Positions 19,593 through 28,004 of a stretch of 60,927 nt of DNA are shown here, piece by piece; positions within the stretch are counted from its first letter, which is position 1; each line of letters begins with the position of its first letter. A model generated the notes under the pieces. It ran no database searches. It was given only the letters and a program-made list of their open reading frames with translations, and was not told the DNA's origin. The stretch lies in NCBI RefSeq assembly GCF_001270745.1, contig NZ_LFXL01000045.1, forward strand, positions 1-60,927. Direction: 5' to 3'. Source of the DNA: Jiangella muralis. GTDB lineage: Bacteria > Actinomycetota > Actinomycetes > Jiangellales > Jiangellaceae. Position numbers and translations under genes: made by a program.

Positions 19593-19612
19593 TGAGTGAA
19601 ATGTTATATAGT
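19593..19612 (+). promoter_or_regulatory. A/T-rich promoter before the DapA-family gene
   Basis: TATAGT at 19607-19612 is a good -10 box in an unusually A/T-rich patch, about 18 bases before the start codon at 19631. TGAGTGAAATGT (19593-19604) is the reverse complement of the left half of the 19-bp motif (ACATTTCAC). No strong -35 box is visible, so an activator is plausible. Confidence 0.45.
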
Positions 19613-19630
19613 ATAGAAATGGAGCCTCAC

Positions 19631-20524
19631 ATGAACGGTCGTGAAAAGCCATGGCACGGCGTTCTGGTTGCCACCCCGACGTTCTTCCGTGACGACCTGT
19701 CGGTCGACTACGACCGGTACGCCGAGCACGTCCGCTGGCTTGCCGGCAACGGCATCGACGGCGTGTGCCCGAACGGCTCGCTCGGCGAGTACCAGGTGCT
19801 GACCCCGGAAGAGCGGGCCACCATGGTGAAGGTCGCCATCGAGAACGCGCCCAAGGGCTTCACGGTGATGCCCGGCGTCGGCGCCTACGGCTCCCGCGAG
19901 GCACGGGGCTGGGCCGAGCAGGCCGCCGAGGCCGGCGCACAGGTGGTCATGGCGCTCCCGCCGAACGCCTACCGTGGCGACGACCGTTCGGTCATCGAGC
20001 ACTTCCGCGAGATCGCGAAGGTCGGCATTCCGGTGTCGGCGTACAACAATCCCATCGACACCAAGATCGACCTGAAGCCGGCTGTGCTGGCCGAGCTGTA
20101 CAACGAGGGCCTCATCGTCGGCGTCAAGGAATTCACGGGCGAGTCCCGCCGCTCCTACCAGATCAGCGAGCTGGCGCCCGGCCTCGACATCCTCATCGGC
20201 ACCGACGACTCCGTCGTCGAGGTCGGACTGGCCGGCGCCAAGGGCTGGATCTCCGGCTACCCGAGCGTCTTCCCGCAGGCCTGCGCCCAGCTCTACCACG
20301 CGGTGCTGGCGCACGACCTCGACACCGCGCTGCCGCTGTACCGCGACCTGCACGCGCTGCTGCGCTGGGACTTCAACACCGAGTTCATCCAGGCGATCAA
20401 GCTGTCGATGGACGTCATCGGCCGTCACGGCGGTCCGGTCCGTCCCCCGCGCCAGCCTATGCTGGCCGGGGACGCGGCGACCGTGCGCGAGCTGACCGCC
20501 AAGGCCGCCGAGAAGTACTCCTGA
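19631..20524 (+). CDS. DapA-family lyase, probable pyrroline-4-hydroxy-2-carboxylate deaminase
   Basis: The 297-residue TIM-barrel protein has the Schiff-base lysine Lys166 (GLIVGVKEFTG) and the Tyr138 segment SAYNNP of the dihydrodipicolinate synthase/N-acetylneuraminate lyase family. Members of this family in hydroxyproline clusters deaminate and dehydrate pyrroline-4-hydroxy-2-carboxylate to 2-oxoglutarate semialdehyde. The ATG at 19631 follows GGAG at nine bases; upstream in-frame ATGs would overlap the promoter. Twenty bases downstream lies the epimerase gene. The deaminase role comes from context; other DapA-type reactions are possible. Confidence 0.85.
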   Translation: MNGREKPWHGVLVATPTFFRDDLSVDYDRYAEHVRWLAGNGIDGVCPNGSLGEYQVLTPEERATMVKVAIENAPKGFTVMPGVGAYGSREARGWAEQAAEAGAQVVMALPPNAYRGDDRSVIEHFREIAKVGIPVSAYNNPIDTKIDLKPAVLAELYNEGLIVGVKEFTGESRRSYQISELAPGLDILIGTDDSVVEVGLAGAKGWISGYPSVFPQACAQLYHAVLAHDLDTALPLYRDLHALLRWDFNTEFIQAIKLSMDVIGRHGGPVRPPRQPMLAGDAATVRELTAKAAEKYS

Positions 20525-20543
20525 CGGTCGAGGGAGCCCGCCG

Positions 20544-21545
20544 ATGCGATCCAAGCGCATCTTCCACACCGTGGAATCGCACACCGAGGGAATGCCGACG
20601 CGCGTCGTGACGGGCGGCGTCGGCACCCTGCCGGGCGCCACCATGGAGGAGCGGCGCCAGTGGTTCATCGCGCACTCCGACCACCTGCGGCGACTGTTGA
20701 TGTTCGAGCCGCGCGGGCACTCCGCCATGAGCGGCGCGATCCTCCAGCCCGCCACCCGGCCCGACGCCGACTGGGGGGTCGTGTACATCGAGGTGTCCGG
20801 GTGCCTGCCGATGTGCGGGCACGGCACCATCGGCGTCGCGACGGTGCTGGTCGAGACCGGGATGGTCGAGGTGACCGAACCCGTCACGACGATCCGGCTG
20901 GACACCCCGGCCGGGCTCGTGGTCTGCGAGGTCGCCGTCCGCGACGGCGCCGCCGAGGCCGTCACCATCCGCAACGTCCCGGCGTACACCGACCGCCTCG
21001 ACGCGAAGGTCGACGTCCCCGGCTGGGGCGCCGTCACCTACGACCTCGCCTACGGCGGCAATTTCTACGCCATCGTCGACGCCGGCCAGCTCGGCCTGCG
21101 CGTCGACGTCGCCCAGAAGGACCAGTTGCTCGCCGCCGGACTGGCCGTCATGGACGCCATCAACGCGGCCGACGCCCCGGTGCACCCCGAGAACCCGGAG
21201 ATCAACGTCTGCCACCACGTCCAGCTGGTCGACCCCGGCTCGGACGCCCGCCACTCCCGGCACGCCATGGCGATCCACCCCGGCTGGTTCGACCGCTCGC
21301 CCTGCGGCACCGGCACGTCGGCACGTATGGCACAGCTCTTCACCCGCGGTGAACTGCCGCTCGACACCGACTTCGTCAACGAATCGTTGATCGGCAGCCG
21401 ATTCGTTGGCCGTCTCGTCGGCGAGTCGAGCGTCGGAAACCTTCCCGCGGTGATACCTACAGTCACCGGGCGCGCATGGCTGACTGGAACGGCACAATAC
21501 TTCCTCGACCCAGCAGATCCCTTTCCCGAGGGCTTTCTCCTTTAG
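20544..21545 (+). CDS. 4-hydroxyproline 2-epimerase (proline racemase family)
   Basis: The 333-residue enzyme has both catalytic cysteines of the family: Cys91 in MCGHGTIG and Cys254 in SPCGTGTSARMA. Having cysteine at both sites marks racemases and epimerases rather than trans-3-hydroxyproline dehydratases, where one is replaced. It would invert trans-4-hydroxy-L-proline to cis-4-hydroxy-D-proline, the entry step of the pathway encoded around it. GGGAG lies nine bases before the ATG. With the dehydrogenase, deaminase and semialdehyde dehydrogenase the route to 2-oxoglutarate is complete within 6.5 kb. Confidence 0.9.
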   Translation: MRSKRIFHTVESHTEGMPTRVVTGGVGTLPGATMEERRQWFIAHSDHLRRLLMFEPRGHSAMSGAILQPATRPDADWGVVYIEVSGCLPMCGHGTIGVATVLVETGMVEVTEPVTTIRLDTPAGLVVCEVAVRDGAAEAVTIRNVPAYTDRLDAKVDVPGWGAVTYDLAYGGNFYAIVDAGQLGLRVDVAQKDQLLAAGLAVMDAINAADAPVHPENPEINVCHHVQLVDPGSDARHSRHAMAIHPGWFDRSPCGTGTSARMAQLFTRGELPLDTDFVNESLIGSRFVGRLVGESSVGNLPAVIPTVTGRAWLTGTAQYFLDPADPFPEGFLL

Positions 21546-21625
21546 GGTTGAAGAGGTGGGATATCTCGCACGAACGCGACGTCGCGGTGACGTTCGGCCG
21601 TCGTGCAACACCGGAGGGACCACAG

Positions 21626-22300
21626 ATGGCTGAACTGCGGCAGTTGGCTCTGCCGTCCTTCGCACGACGGATGAGCGTCAGGGAAGAGGTCGCCGACGCA
21701 TTGCGTGGCGCCATCGTGTCCGGGGAGATGAAGCCCGGCGAGCTCTACTCCGCCCCCGGACTGGCCGAGCGTTTCGGCATCTCCGCCACCCCCGTCCGCG
21801 AGGCGATGCTCGACCTCGTCAAGCAGGGACTGGTCGAGGTCGTCCGCAACAAGGGGTTCAAGGTCACCGACATGTCGGAGACCGACCTCGACCAGATCAC
21901 CCAGATCCGGGAGCTGCTCGAGCCCCCCATCGCCGCCCAGGCCGTCTCGGCGATCTCCGCGCAGGAGCTGTCCCACCTGCGCAACCTCGCCTCGGCCATC
22001 GTCGACGCCGCTGCCGAGGGCGACCTCATCAGCTACATCGGCGCCGATGTCGAGTTCCACCTCCGGCTGCTCTCGGCCAGCGGCAACCAGCGTCTCGTCC
22101 GCATCGTCCAGGAGTTGCGCGCCCAGACTCGCCTCTACGGCCTGTCGTCGCTGGCGTCGTCGGGGCGACTGGTCGCGAGTGCGCGGGAGCACCTGCAGAT
22201 GTGCGACCTCATCGAGGCCGGCGAGGCCGAGCAGCTGCAGGAGCTCATGCGCACCCACATCGGCCACATCCGGCGCGAGTGGGCCGGCCGGGAGGACTAG
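21626..22300 (+). CDS. GntR-family (FadR subfamily) regulator
   Basis: The 224-residue protein has an N-terminal winged helix (VREEVADALRGAIVSGEMKPGELY, ISATPVREAMLDLVKQGLVEVV) and an all-helical FCD ligand domain with conserved D..FH and H residues (GADVEFHLRLL, SAREHLQM). The ATG at 21626 follows GGAGGG. It closes the hydroxyproline gene group, so it probably senses hydroxyproline or a pathway intermediate and represses these genes. It competes with the PucR protein as owner of the shared 19-bp motif. Confidence 0.88.
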   Translation: MAELRQLALPSFARRMSVREEVADALRGAIVSGEMKPGELYSAPGLAERFGISATPVREAMLDLVKQGLVEVVRNKGFKVTDMSETDLDQITQIRELLEPPIAAQAVSAISAQELSHLRNLASAIVDAAAEGDLISYIGADVEFHLRLLSASGNQRLVRIVQELRAQTRLYGLSSLASSGRLVASAREHLQMCDLIEAGEAEQLQELMRTHIGHIRREWAGRED

Positions 22301-22316
22301 GGTCCGGGGTCTCGGC

Positions 22317-22436
22317 GATCAGGTGACGGAAGCGCCCGGCGTTCGCGCGTTGTGTCACCTGATCATCTCCACGATGCGGACACCAAACGATCAGGTGACG
22401 AAGGCGCGCCGAATCTGAGCGATACGTCACCTGATC
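22317..22436. repeat. Two tandem REP-like palindromic units
   Basis: Arms GATCAGGTGAC and GTCACCTGATC occur at 22317-22327 and 22354-22364, and again at 22389-22399 and 22426-22436. Each pair is perfect over 11 bp and separated by exactly 26 bases, with a unit period of 72. The interior sequences are only partly alike. They sit just after the GntR stop and could also act as terminators. Confidence 0.8.
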
Positions 22437-22775
22437 ATCGGCGGCAGCGGTGCCGCCGGCACCTGGCTTCGAGCCCTGGATGAGAGCCCTCTCACCCAGG
22501 GCTCATCGGCAGCTCAGACAGCGGCGAGAGGCTCACTCCCGCACCGGCGGTGCCGACGAACCCCGCCGGAGCCCGGGACCTCCCGGAGCACGAGGCCTGA
22601 GCCCCGCCGGACGACTCCCCCTTCGGCGGCGCGGCTCAGGTCTCGCGCTGCGTTCGACGCCGCTTCCGGCGACGGCGGGCGCGGCCACCCGCCACGCGCG
22701 GCCGCGCCGCCGCCCTCGCCGTCACGCCACCACTACCGGCCGCCACCCACCCTTGACGCCCGTTTCGTCCGGTCA
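22437..22775. other. Non-coding stretch before the GH127 gene
   Basis: No credible gene is seen. Two hairpins are present: 22471-22504 (13 pairs with one mismatch, arms starting GAGCCCTGG) and 22596-22640 (arms CCTGAGCC and GGCTCAGG, imperfect inside). The rest is GC-rich and featureless up to the regulatory block at 22776. Confidence 0.5.
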
Positions 22776-22813
22776 GTACCATGTCACATCTTTCCATGCT
22801 GTTACCGCTAACA
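22776..22813 (+). promoter_or_regulatory. Regulatory block of the GH127 gene with LacI-type operator
   Basis: TGTTACCGCTAACA (22800-22813) is a 14-bp LacI-type operator with six of seven base pairs matching across the dyad. Just upstream, GTACCATGTCACATCTTTC (22776-22794) is nearly identical to the block before the furanose transporter at 34786. A possible -35 (TTGACG, 22754) and -10 (TACCAT) are 18 bases apart. Confidence 0.6.
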
Positions 22814-22873
22814 GGATCCACGGCACACTCCGAACCCGTCGGACTCCGCATCTCCCCGGACAAGGAGAACCAC

Positions 22874-25870
22874 ATGAAGAAGGACCTGTCCCGGCGCACC
22901 GTCCTCCGCTTGGGGGCACTGGCGGCAGCGGCACCGGCCGTCGGCACCATGGCGGCCGGCAGCGCCGGTGCCGCGCCCGGCGGCGCCTCCGCCGCAGCCG
23001 CCCGTCTCGCCAGCCAGCCCAACCTCCCGATCGCGGACAGCTGGCAGGTGCGCCCGTTCACGCTGAGCCAGGTGACCCTCGGCGACAGCGTCTTCAAGGA
23101 GAAGCGGAACCGGCTGCTCAACTACGCCCGCGAGTACGGCCCGAGCGTCGTCAACGGCGTGCGCGACGACCAGCGGGGACCGGACCGCATGCTGCGCAGC
23201 TTCCGCGTGACGGCGGGGCTGGACCACAAGGGCGTGAACCCGATCGGCAGCTGGGAGTCGCCCGACGGCAACCTGCGCGGCCACTTCAGTGGGCACTTCC
23301 TGACGCTGCTGGCGCAGTCGTGGGCGTCGACCGGTGAGCAGATCTTCAAGGACAAGCTCGACTACATGGTCAACGCGCTGGGCGAGTGCCAGGACGCGCT
23401 CGCCGCGCAGGCCGCCCGGCCCACGCCCCGTGTCGACGGACGCCACGGGACGGCGATCCGGTTCACCGGCACCCCGAACGGCCACATCACCGGCGACGCC
23501 GACGTCATCCGGCTGCCGGAGGGCATCGTCAGCGGCCTGACGGACTTCACGATCGCCGCGTGGGTGAACCCGGCCGTGCGCGACGACAACGCCCGCGTGT
23601 TCGACTTCGGCCACCCGGGCGACGCCGCGTCGGACTCGCTGTCGCGGATGTACCTGACGGTGCACAACGACACCGGCCCGCGGTTCGCCATCACCACCGG
23701 CGGCGCAGCGGCGGAGCAGCGCATTCAGGCAACGACGGCACTGACGGCGGGCCAGTGGGCGCACGTCGCGATCGTCAAGTCCGGCGGCACCGGCACCATC
23801 TACGTCGACGGGGTCGCAGCGGGCAGCGGCGAGCTGACGCTGTCGCCGTCCGACCTGGGCAGCACGCCGGCCAACTGGCTCGGGCGGGCCCAGTTCCCGC
23901 AGGTCAACATCAAGTTCCTGAACGGCCTGATGGACGAGTTCCAGATCTTCGGCCGTGGCCTCGACGCGGCCGAGGTGGCCGCCGTCGCCGCCGACCCGGC
24001 GTCGGCGAGCGCCGACGTCGCCTGGTACCGGTTCGACGAGGCGCCCGGCCCGGTCGTCACCGACTCGTCCGGACGCGGCCAGCACGGCGAGTTCGCCGGC
24101 GCGACGGACGGACGGCGGCACCCGGGCTTTCTGTCGGCGTACACCGAGGCGCAGTTCATCCGGCTCGAGGAGTTCACCACCTACAGCGGCACCGGCATCT
24201 GGGCGCCGTACTACACGCTGCACAAGATCATGCGCGGCCTCATCGACGCGTACCACCTGGCCGGCAGCGAGCGGGCGCTGGAGATCGTCACGAAGATGGG
24301 CGACTGGGTGCACAGCCGCCTGTCGCGGGTGCCGCGCGAGAACCTCGACCGCATGTGGTCGCTGCACATCGCCGGCGAGTTCGGCGGCTCGAACGAGAAC
24401 CTCGCCCACCTGGCCGCCATCGACACCGACCCGGAGCGCAGCGCCAACCACCTGGCCGCGGCGAAGGCGTTCGACAACCGGCGGACGGTGTTCCCGGCGG
24501 CCGTCGAGGACCGCGACGTGCTCACCGGCATCCACGTCAACCAGCACGTGCCGCAGTTCACCGGCTACCTGCGCATCTACGAGCAGGACACCGAGGCCAA
24601 CGCCGAGTACTTCACCGCGGCGGACAACTTCTGGCACATGATCGTCCCGCACCGGATGTTCAGCCACGGCGCGGCCGGCGGCCAGTACGGCGCGGCGCCC
24701 GGGCGGCCGGAGAACACCAACCCGGAGCTGTTCCAGCCGCGCGGCGACATCTCCGAGTCGCTGCACTACCAGGCCGCGACCGCCGGGACGACCAGCGGCG
24801 GCGGCGAGACCTGCTCGTCGTACAACCTGCTGAAGCTGACCCGGAACCTGTACTTCCACCAGCCCGATCCGGCGTACATGGACTACTACGAGCGTGGCCT
24901 GACGAACCACATCCTCGGCTCGCGCCGCGACAACGACAGCGCCAGCGACCCGCAGGTGACGTACTTCCTGCCGGCCCACGCGGGCGCCACCCGCGGCTTC
25001 GGCAACAACGGCACCTGCTGCGGCGGCACCGGCATGGAGAACCACACGAAGTACCAGGAGACGATCTACGCGCAGTCCGCGGACGGCTCGACGTTGTACG
25101 TGAACCTGTACATCGCCTCGACGCTGGACTGGGCGGAGCAGGGGTTCGCCGTCACGCAGGTGACGGACTTCCCGCGGCAGGAGTCGACCTCCATCACGGT
25201 CGACGGCAGCGGCCCGCTCGCCGTCAAGCTGCGGGTGCCGTCCTGGGCGCGGCGCGGCTTCACGGTGACGGTCAACGGCGCCGCCGTCGACGCCGCGGCC
25301 GAGCCGGGGACGTACCTGACGCTGGACCGGACGTGGGCGCCGGGCGACCGGATCGACGTCGCGATGCCGTTCGGCCTGCGCACCGAGCGCGCGCTGGACG
25401 ACCCGCAGGTCGAGAGCATCTTCCACGGCCCGCTGGTGCTGCCGGCGCTGAACCGGTCGCGGGAGTGGCGGCAGTTCTCGTTCTACCCGTCGCTCAAGCT
25501 CGACGGCGACCTCGCGGCGGCCGTCGAGGCGCTGGACGAGCCGAACTTCTTCGCCACCCACGAGCACACGCTGCGCCCGCTGTACGTCGGCATCAACGAC
25601 GCGCACCACGTGTACTACAAGCGGGTGGAGCCGAAGGTGGTGTTCGGCTCGATCGACTCCGGCGTCTCGAACGAGGCCCGCGACGACGACGGCGACAGCT
25701 TCCTCGACAAGGTCTGGGCGGCGGCGCCGTTCCAGGGCCACGGCGAGTTCGTCGCCCGCGTCGAGCAGGTCGCGTCCGAGTGGCAGGCGGCCGGCCGGTT
25801 CACCCGCCGTGAGCGCCAGAACGTCCTCGTCGCCGCCGCACAGGCGCAGAAGGACCTGCGGGCCGGCTGA
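22874..25870 (+). CDS. Tat-exported GH127 beta-L-arabinofuranosidase with inserted LamG module
   Basis: The 998-residue protein starts with a twin-arginine signal (SRRTVLRLGALAAAA). The GH127 catalytic barrel is split: after about 185 residues a LamG-like (concanavalin A-type) module occupies roughly 187-415, then the barrel resumes with TGIWAPYYTLHKIMRGL. The zinc and nucleophile set of GH127 is present: Glu645-x-Cys647 (GETCSSYN) and Cys715-Cys716 (GTCCGGTGMENH). Characterised GH127 enzymes remove beta-L-arabinofuranose from hydroxyproline-linked arabino-oligosaccharides; the related GH146 is an alternative. The ATG at 22874 follows AAGGAG. A LacI-type operator upstream links it to the furanose transporter at 34.9 kb. 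Confidence 0.9.
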   Translation: MKKDLSRRTVLRLGALAAAAPAVGTMAAGSAGAAPGGASAAAARLASQPNLPIADSWQVRPFTLSQVTLGDSVFKEKRNRLLNYAREYGPSVVNGVRDDQRGPDRMLRSFRVTAGLDHKGVNPIGSWESPDGNLRGHFSGHFLTLLAQSWASTGEQIFKDKLDYMVNALGECQDALAAQAARPTPRVDGRHGTAIRFTGTPNGHITGDADVIRLPEGIVSGLTDFTIAAWVNPAVRDDNARVFDFGHPGDAASDSLSRMYLTVHNDTGPRFAITTGGAAAEQRIQATTALTAGQWAHVAIVKSGGTGTIYVDGVAAGSGELTLSPSDLGSTPANWLGRAQFPQVNIKFLNGLMDEFQIFGRGLDAAEVAAVAADPASASADVAWYRFDEAPGPVVTDSSGRGQHGEFAGATDGRRHPGFLSAYTEAQFIRLEEFTTYSGTGIWAPYYTLHKIMRGLIDAYHLAGSERALEIVTKMGDWVHSRLSRVPRENLDRMWSLHIAGEFGGSNENLAHLAAIDTDPERSANHLAAAKAFDNRRTVFPAAVEDRDVLTGIHVNQHVPQFTGYLRIYEQDTEANAEYFTAADNFWHMIVPHRMFSHGAAGGQYGAAPGRPENTNPELFQPRGDISESLHYQAATAGTTSGGGETCSSYNLLKLTRNLYFHQPDPAYMDYYERGLTNHILGSRRDNDSASDPQVTYFLPAHAGATRGFGNNGTCCGGTGMENHTKYQETIYAQSADGSTLYVNLYIASTLDWAEQGFAVTQVTDFPRQESTSITVDGSGPLAVKLRVPSWARRGFTVTVNGAAVDAAAEPGTYLTLDRTWAPGDRIDVAMPFGLRTERALDDPQVESIFHGPLVLPALNRSREWRQFSFYPSLKLDGDLAAAVEALDEPNFFATHEHTLRPLYVGINDAHHVYYKRVEPKVVFGSIDSGVSNEARDDDGDSFLDKVWAAAPFQGHGEFVARVEQVASEWQAAGRFTRRERQNVLVAAAQAQKDLRAG

Positions 25871-25883
25871 CCCGCCCGCAGAG

Positions 25884-25924
25884 AGGTGCGCCGGCCCGGG
25901 ACCGCAGCCCGGGCCGGCGCACCT
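25884..25924. terminator. Bidirectional terminator hairpin
   Basis: A perfect 17-bp stem (25884-25900 with 25908-25924) and seven-base loop lie between the stop of the GH127 gene and the stop of the convergent kinase gene, serving both directions. Confidence 0.85.
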
Positions 25925-25927
25925 GCG

Positions 25928-26458
25928 TCACTCCTCTGCGTCGAGGTGAGTGAGCATCAGGCGGTACGTCTCGTCGACGGCGCCCTCGGCGGACGGGACG
26001 ACGACGGCGTGCGGACGCCGGGCCAGGTACGCCGTCAGCCGGTCGTACAGCGCGGCCACCTCGGCCGGCTCGGCCCGTGCCGGGTCGGCGGCCGTCCGGG
26101 CGCGCTCGGCGAACCGTCGTAGGACGGCCGCCCGATCGGCCATCACCACCAGCTCGTGGAACGCCGCTAGGGTCTCCGTCGCCACCGCCTCGAGTTGCTC
26201 CAGGAACCCGGGCCGGGCCACCGACTGGGGCACCACGACGTCGTGACCACCCCGCAGGTGCGCCCGCGCCGCGACGACGGCGACCGCGCGGGCCAGCAGC
26301 CCCGCGGCGCCCGGATCGTCGCGCCAGCCGCCGATCAGGTCGCGGACGCGGTCGACGTCGAGGTTCAGCGTCAGCGGGTGGTCGGTCGCGTAGCACCCGG
26401 CCAGCGTCGACTTGCCGACCGCCGGCGGGCCGTTGAGCACGATCAGCCGCGGCGTCAC
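25928..26458 (-). CDS. P-loop AAA-type kinase of unknown substrate
   Basis: The 176-residue protein has Walker A GPPAVGKST (10-18), a DVDRVRDL segment typical of small zeta-toxin or chloramphenicol-phosphotransferase-like kinases, and no other domain. The start is GTG at 26458, overlapping the TGA of the TetR gene (GTGA), so the two are coupled. It probably phosphorylates a small molecule; the substrate cannot be read from sequence. A second protein of this general kind is encoded at 45558-46115. Confidence 0.75.
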   Translation of the reverse strand: MTPRLIVLNGPPAVGKSTLAGCYATDHPLTLNLDVDRVRDLIGGWRDDPGAAGLLARAVAVVAARAHLRGGHDVVVPQSVARPGFLEQLEAVATETLAAFHELVVMADRAAVLRRFAERARTAADPARAEPAEVAALYDRLTAYLARRPHAVVVPSAEGAVDETYRLMLTHLDAEE

Positions 26459-27090
26459 CGTCCGTACGCGGCGAGGAACACGTCGGCCGCGCGGTCGGCC
26501 AGGACGTCCAGCTCGTCCGCCGGCGACACGGCGGCGGTGCCGGCGAACATCATCCGGTTCATCGGCTTGTACATGACCAGCCCGGCGAGGTGGTACGCCG
26601 CCAGCGTGGGGTCGTCCAGCTCGCGCAGCAGGCCGCGCTCGGCCATGCGCGCCAGCGCCTCGCCGAGCAGCACCAGCGACGGGTGGAAGGCCCGTTCCCA
26701 CCAGGTGCCGGAGACGTCGGGGAAGCGGTCGGCCTCGGCGATGACCAGCCGGCGCAGTTGCAGCACCTCGGGCCGGCTCAGGCTCTGCAGCAGTTGCCGC
26801 CCGACGTCGCGCACAGCGGCGCGCACGTCGGTGGCGTCGTCGAGCGTCGCGTACACGGCGGCCAGCCGGTCGCCGAGGGTGTCGGTGCGCCCGGCGATGA
26901 TCTCGGCGAACAGGTGCTCCTTGTCGGCGAACTGCTTGTAGACGGTCTGCTTGGAGACCGCGGCCTTCGCCGCCACCTGGTCCATGCTGGCGCCGATGTA
27001 ACCGTGCTGGAGGAACACCTCCGTGGCCGCTTCGACGATCGCCCGCCGCTTGCGCGCCGTCCGGCCTTCCTCAACGCCTTCGAGAACCAT
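26455..27090 (-). CDS. TetR-family transcriptional regulator
   Basis: The 211-residue protein has the TetR DNA-binding domain (IVEAATEVFLQHGYIGASMDQVAAKAAVSKQTVYKQF is the recognisable region, about residues 17-51) and a C-terminal domain like TetR_C of the AcrR/RutR type. It diverges from a hydrolase gene across 103 bases that contain nested inverted repeats. It most likely represses itself and the hydrolase-reductase pair. The inducer is unknown. Confidence 0.88.
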   Translation of the reverse strand: MVLEGVEEGRTARKRRAIVEAATEVFLQHGYIGASMDQVAAKAAVSKQTVYKQFADKEHLFAEIIAGRTDTLGDRLAAVYATLDDATDVRAAVRDVGRQLLQSLSRPEVLQLRRLVIAEADRFPDVSGTWWERAFHPSLVLLGEALARMAERGLLRELDDPTLAAYHLAGLVMYKPMNRMMFAGTAAVSPADELDVLADRAADVFLAAYGR

Positions 27091-27120
27091 GCCTTCTCCT
27101 CACTCCCTCAGCAGAGAGTA

Positions 27121-27160
27121 CTAGACAGTTCCGTACTCGTGTGAGTACTGTACCGTCTAG
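27121..27160. promoter_or_regulatory. Nested inverted repeats, likely TetR operator
   Basis: CTAGAC (27121-27126) pairs with GTCTAG (27155-27160), and inside them GTACTC (27133-27138) pairs with GAGTAC (27143-27148). Both dyads share one centre at 27140.5. The site lies midway between the divergent TetR and hydrolase genes. Confidence 0.65.
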
Positions 27161-27193
27161 TTCCAAGCCACCACCGAGATTCGGGAGCACGAG

Positions 27194-28003
27194 ATGAGCA
27201 CGGTCACTTCCAAGGACGGCACCACCATCGCGTTCGACACCTACGGCGAGGGCCGGACGCTGATCATGATCGACGGCGCCACCGGCTACCCGGCGATCAA
27301 CCCGCTGAACGCCGAGACCGGCAAGCTGCTGGCCGACGGGTTCCGCACCTACGCCTACGACCGCCGCGGCCGCGGCAACAGCACCGACACCGCCCCGTAC
27401 GCCGTCGAGCGCGAGATCGAGGACCTCGCCGCGCTGGTCGAGCATGCCGGCGGCGGCCCGGCCGTGCTGTTCGGCTGGTCCTCCGGCGGGGTGCTGGCGC
27501 TCGACGCCGCCGCGTCCGGGCAGCTGCCGGTCAGCCACGTCGTCGCGTTCGAGCCGCCGTTCGTCGTCGACGACGTCCGCCCGCCGCTGCCGTCTGACTA
27601 CGTCGAGCGCCTGGACGCCGCCAACGCGGCCGGCCGGCCCGGCGACGCCGTTGAGCTGTTCATGACGGCCGCCGCAGGCATGCCGCCCGAGGCCGTCGAG
27701 GGCATGCGGCAGAGCGACTTCTGGCCGGTCATGGAGGGCATCGCGCCGACCATCGCCTACGACGGCCGGATCATCGGCACGACGATGTCCGGCAACCCGC
27801 TGCCGGCCGACCGATGGGCGTCGGTCGACGTCCCCGTGCTGGTCATGCACGGCATCGACACCTGGCCGACGCTGATCCCCGGCCCGCGCGCGCTGGCCGA
27901 GCTGCTGCCGACGGCCACGCTGAAGCCGGTGCCGGGCGAGAACCACGCCACCACCCCCGAGGTGCTGGCGCCGGAGCTGCGCGCGTTCGTTGAGGGGGCC
28001 TGA
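27194..28003 (+). CDS. Alpha/beta hydrolase
   Basis: The 269-residue protein has the alpha/beta-hydrolase fold with nucleophile elbow GWSSG (Ser96), an early DGAT/YAYDRRGRGNS segment and a late His in PGENHATT. It diverges from the TetR gene, and the next gene starts one base after its stop. Such TetR-controlled hydrolase plus DHFR-like pairs are common in actinobacteria and may deal with foreign esters or lactones. No substrate is evident. Confidence 0.85.
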   Translation: MSTVTSKDGTTIAFDTYGEGRTLIMIDGATGYPAINPLNAETGKLLADGFRTYAYDRRGRGNSTDTAPYAVEREIEDLAALVEHAGGGPAVLFGWSSGGVLALDAAASGQLPVSHVVAFEPPFVVDDVRPPLPSDYVERLDAANAAGRPGDAVELFMTAAAGMPPEAVEGMRQSDFWPVMEGIAPTIAYDGRIIGTTMSGNPLPADRWASVDVPVLVMHGIDTWPTLIPGPRALAELLPTATLKPVPGENHATTPEVLAPELRAFVEGA

Positions 28004-28004
28004 C

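Noticed and set aside
22317..22436. Reading the tandem 11-bp palindromes as a CRISPR array
   Set aside because: There are only two units, each is an inverted repeat pair, and no direct repeats with uniform spacers or cas genes are present.
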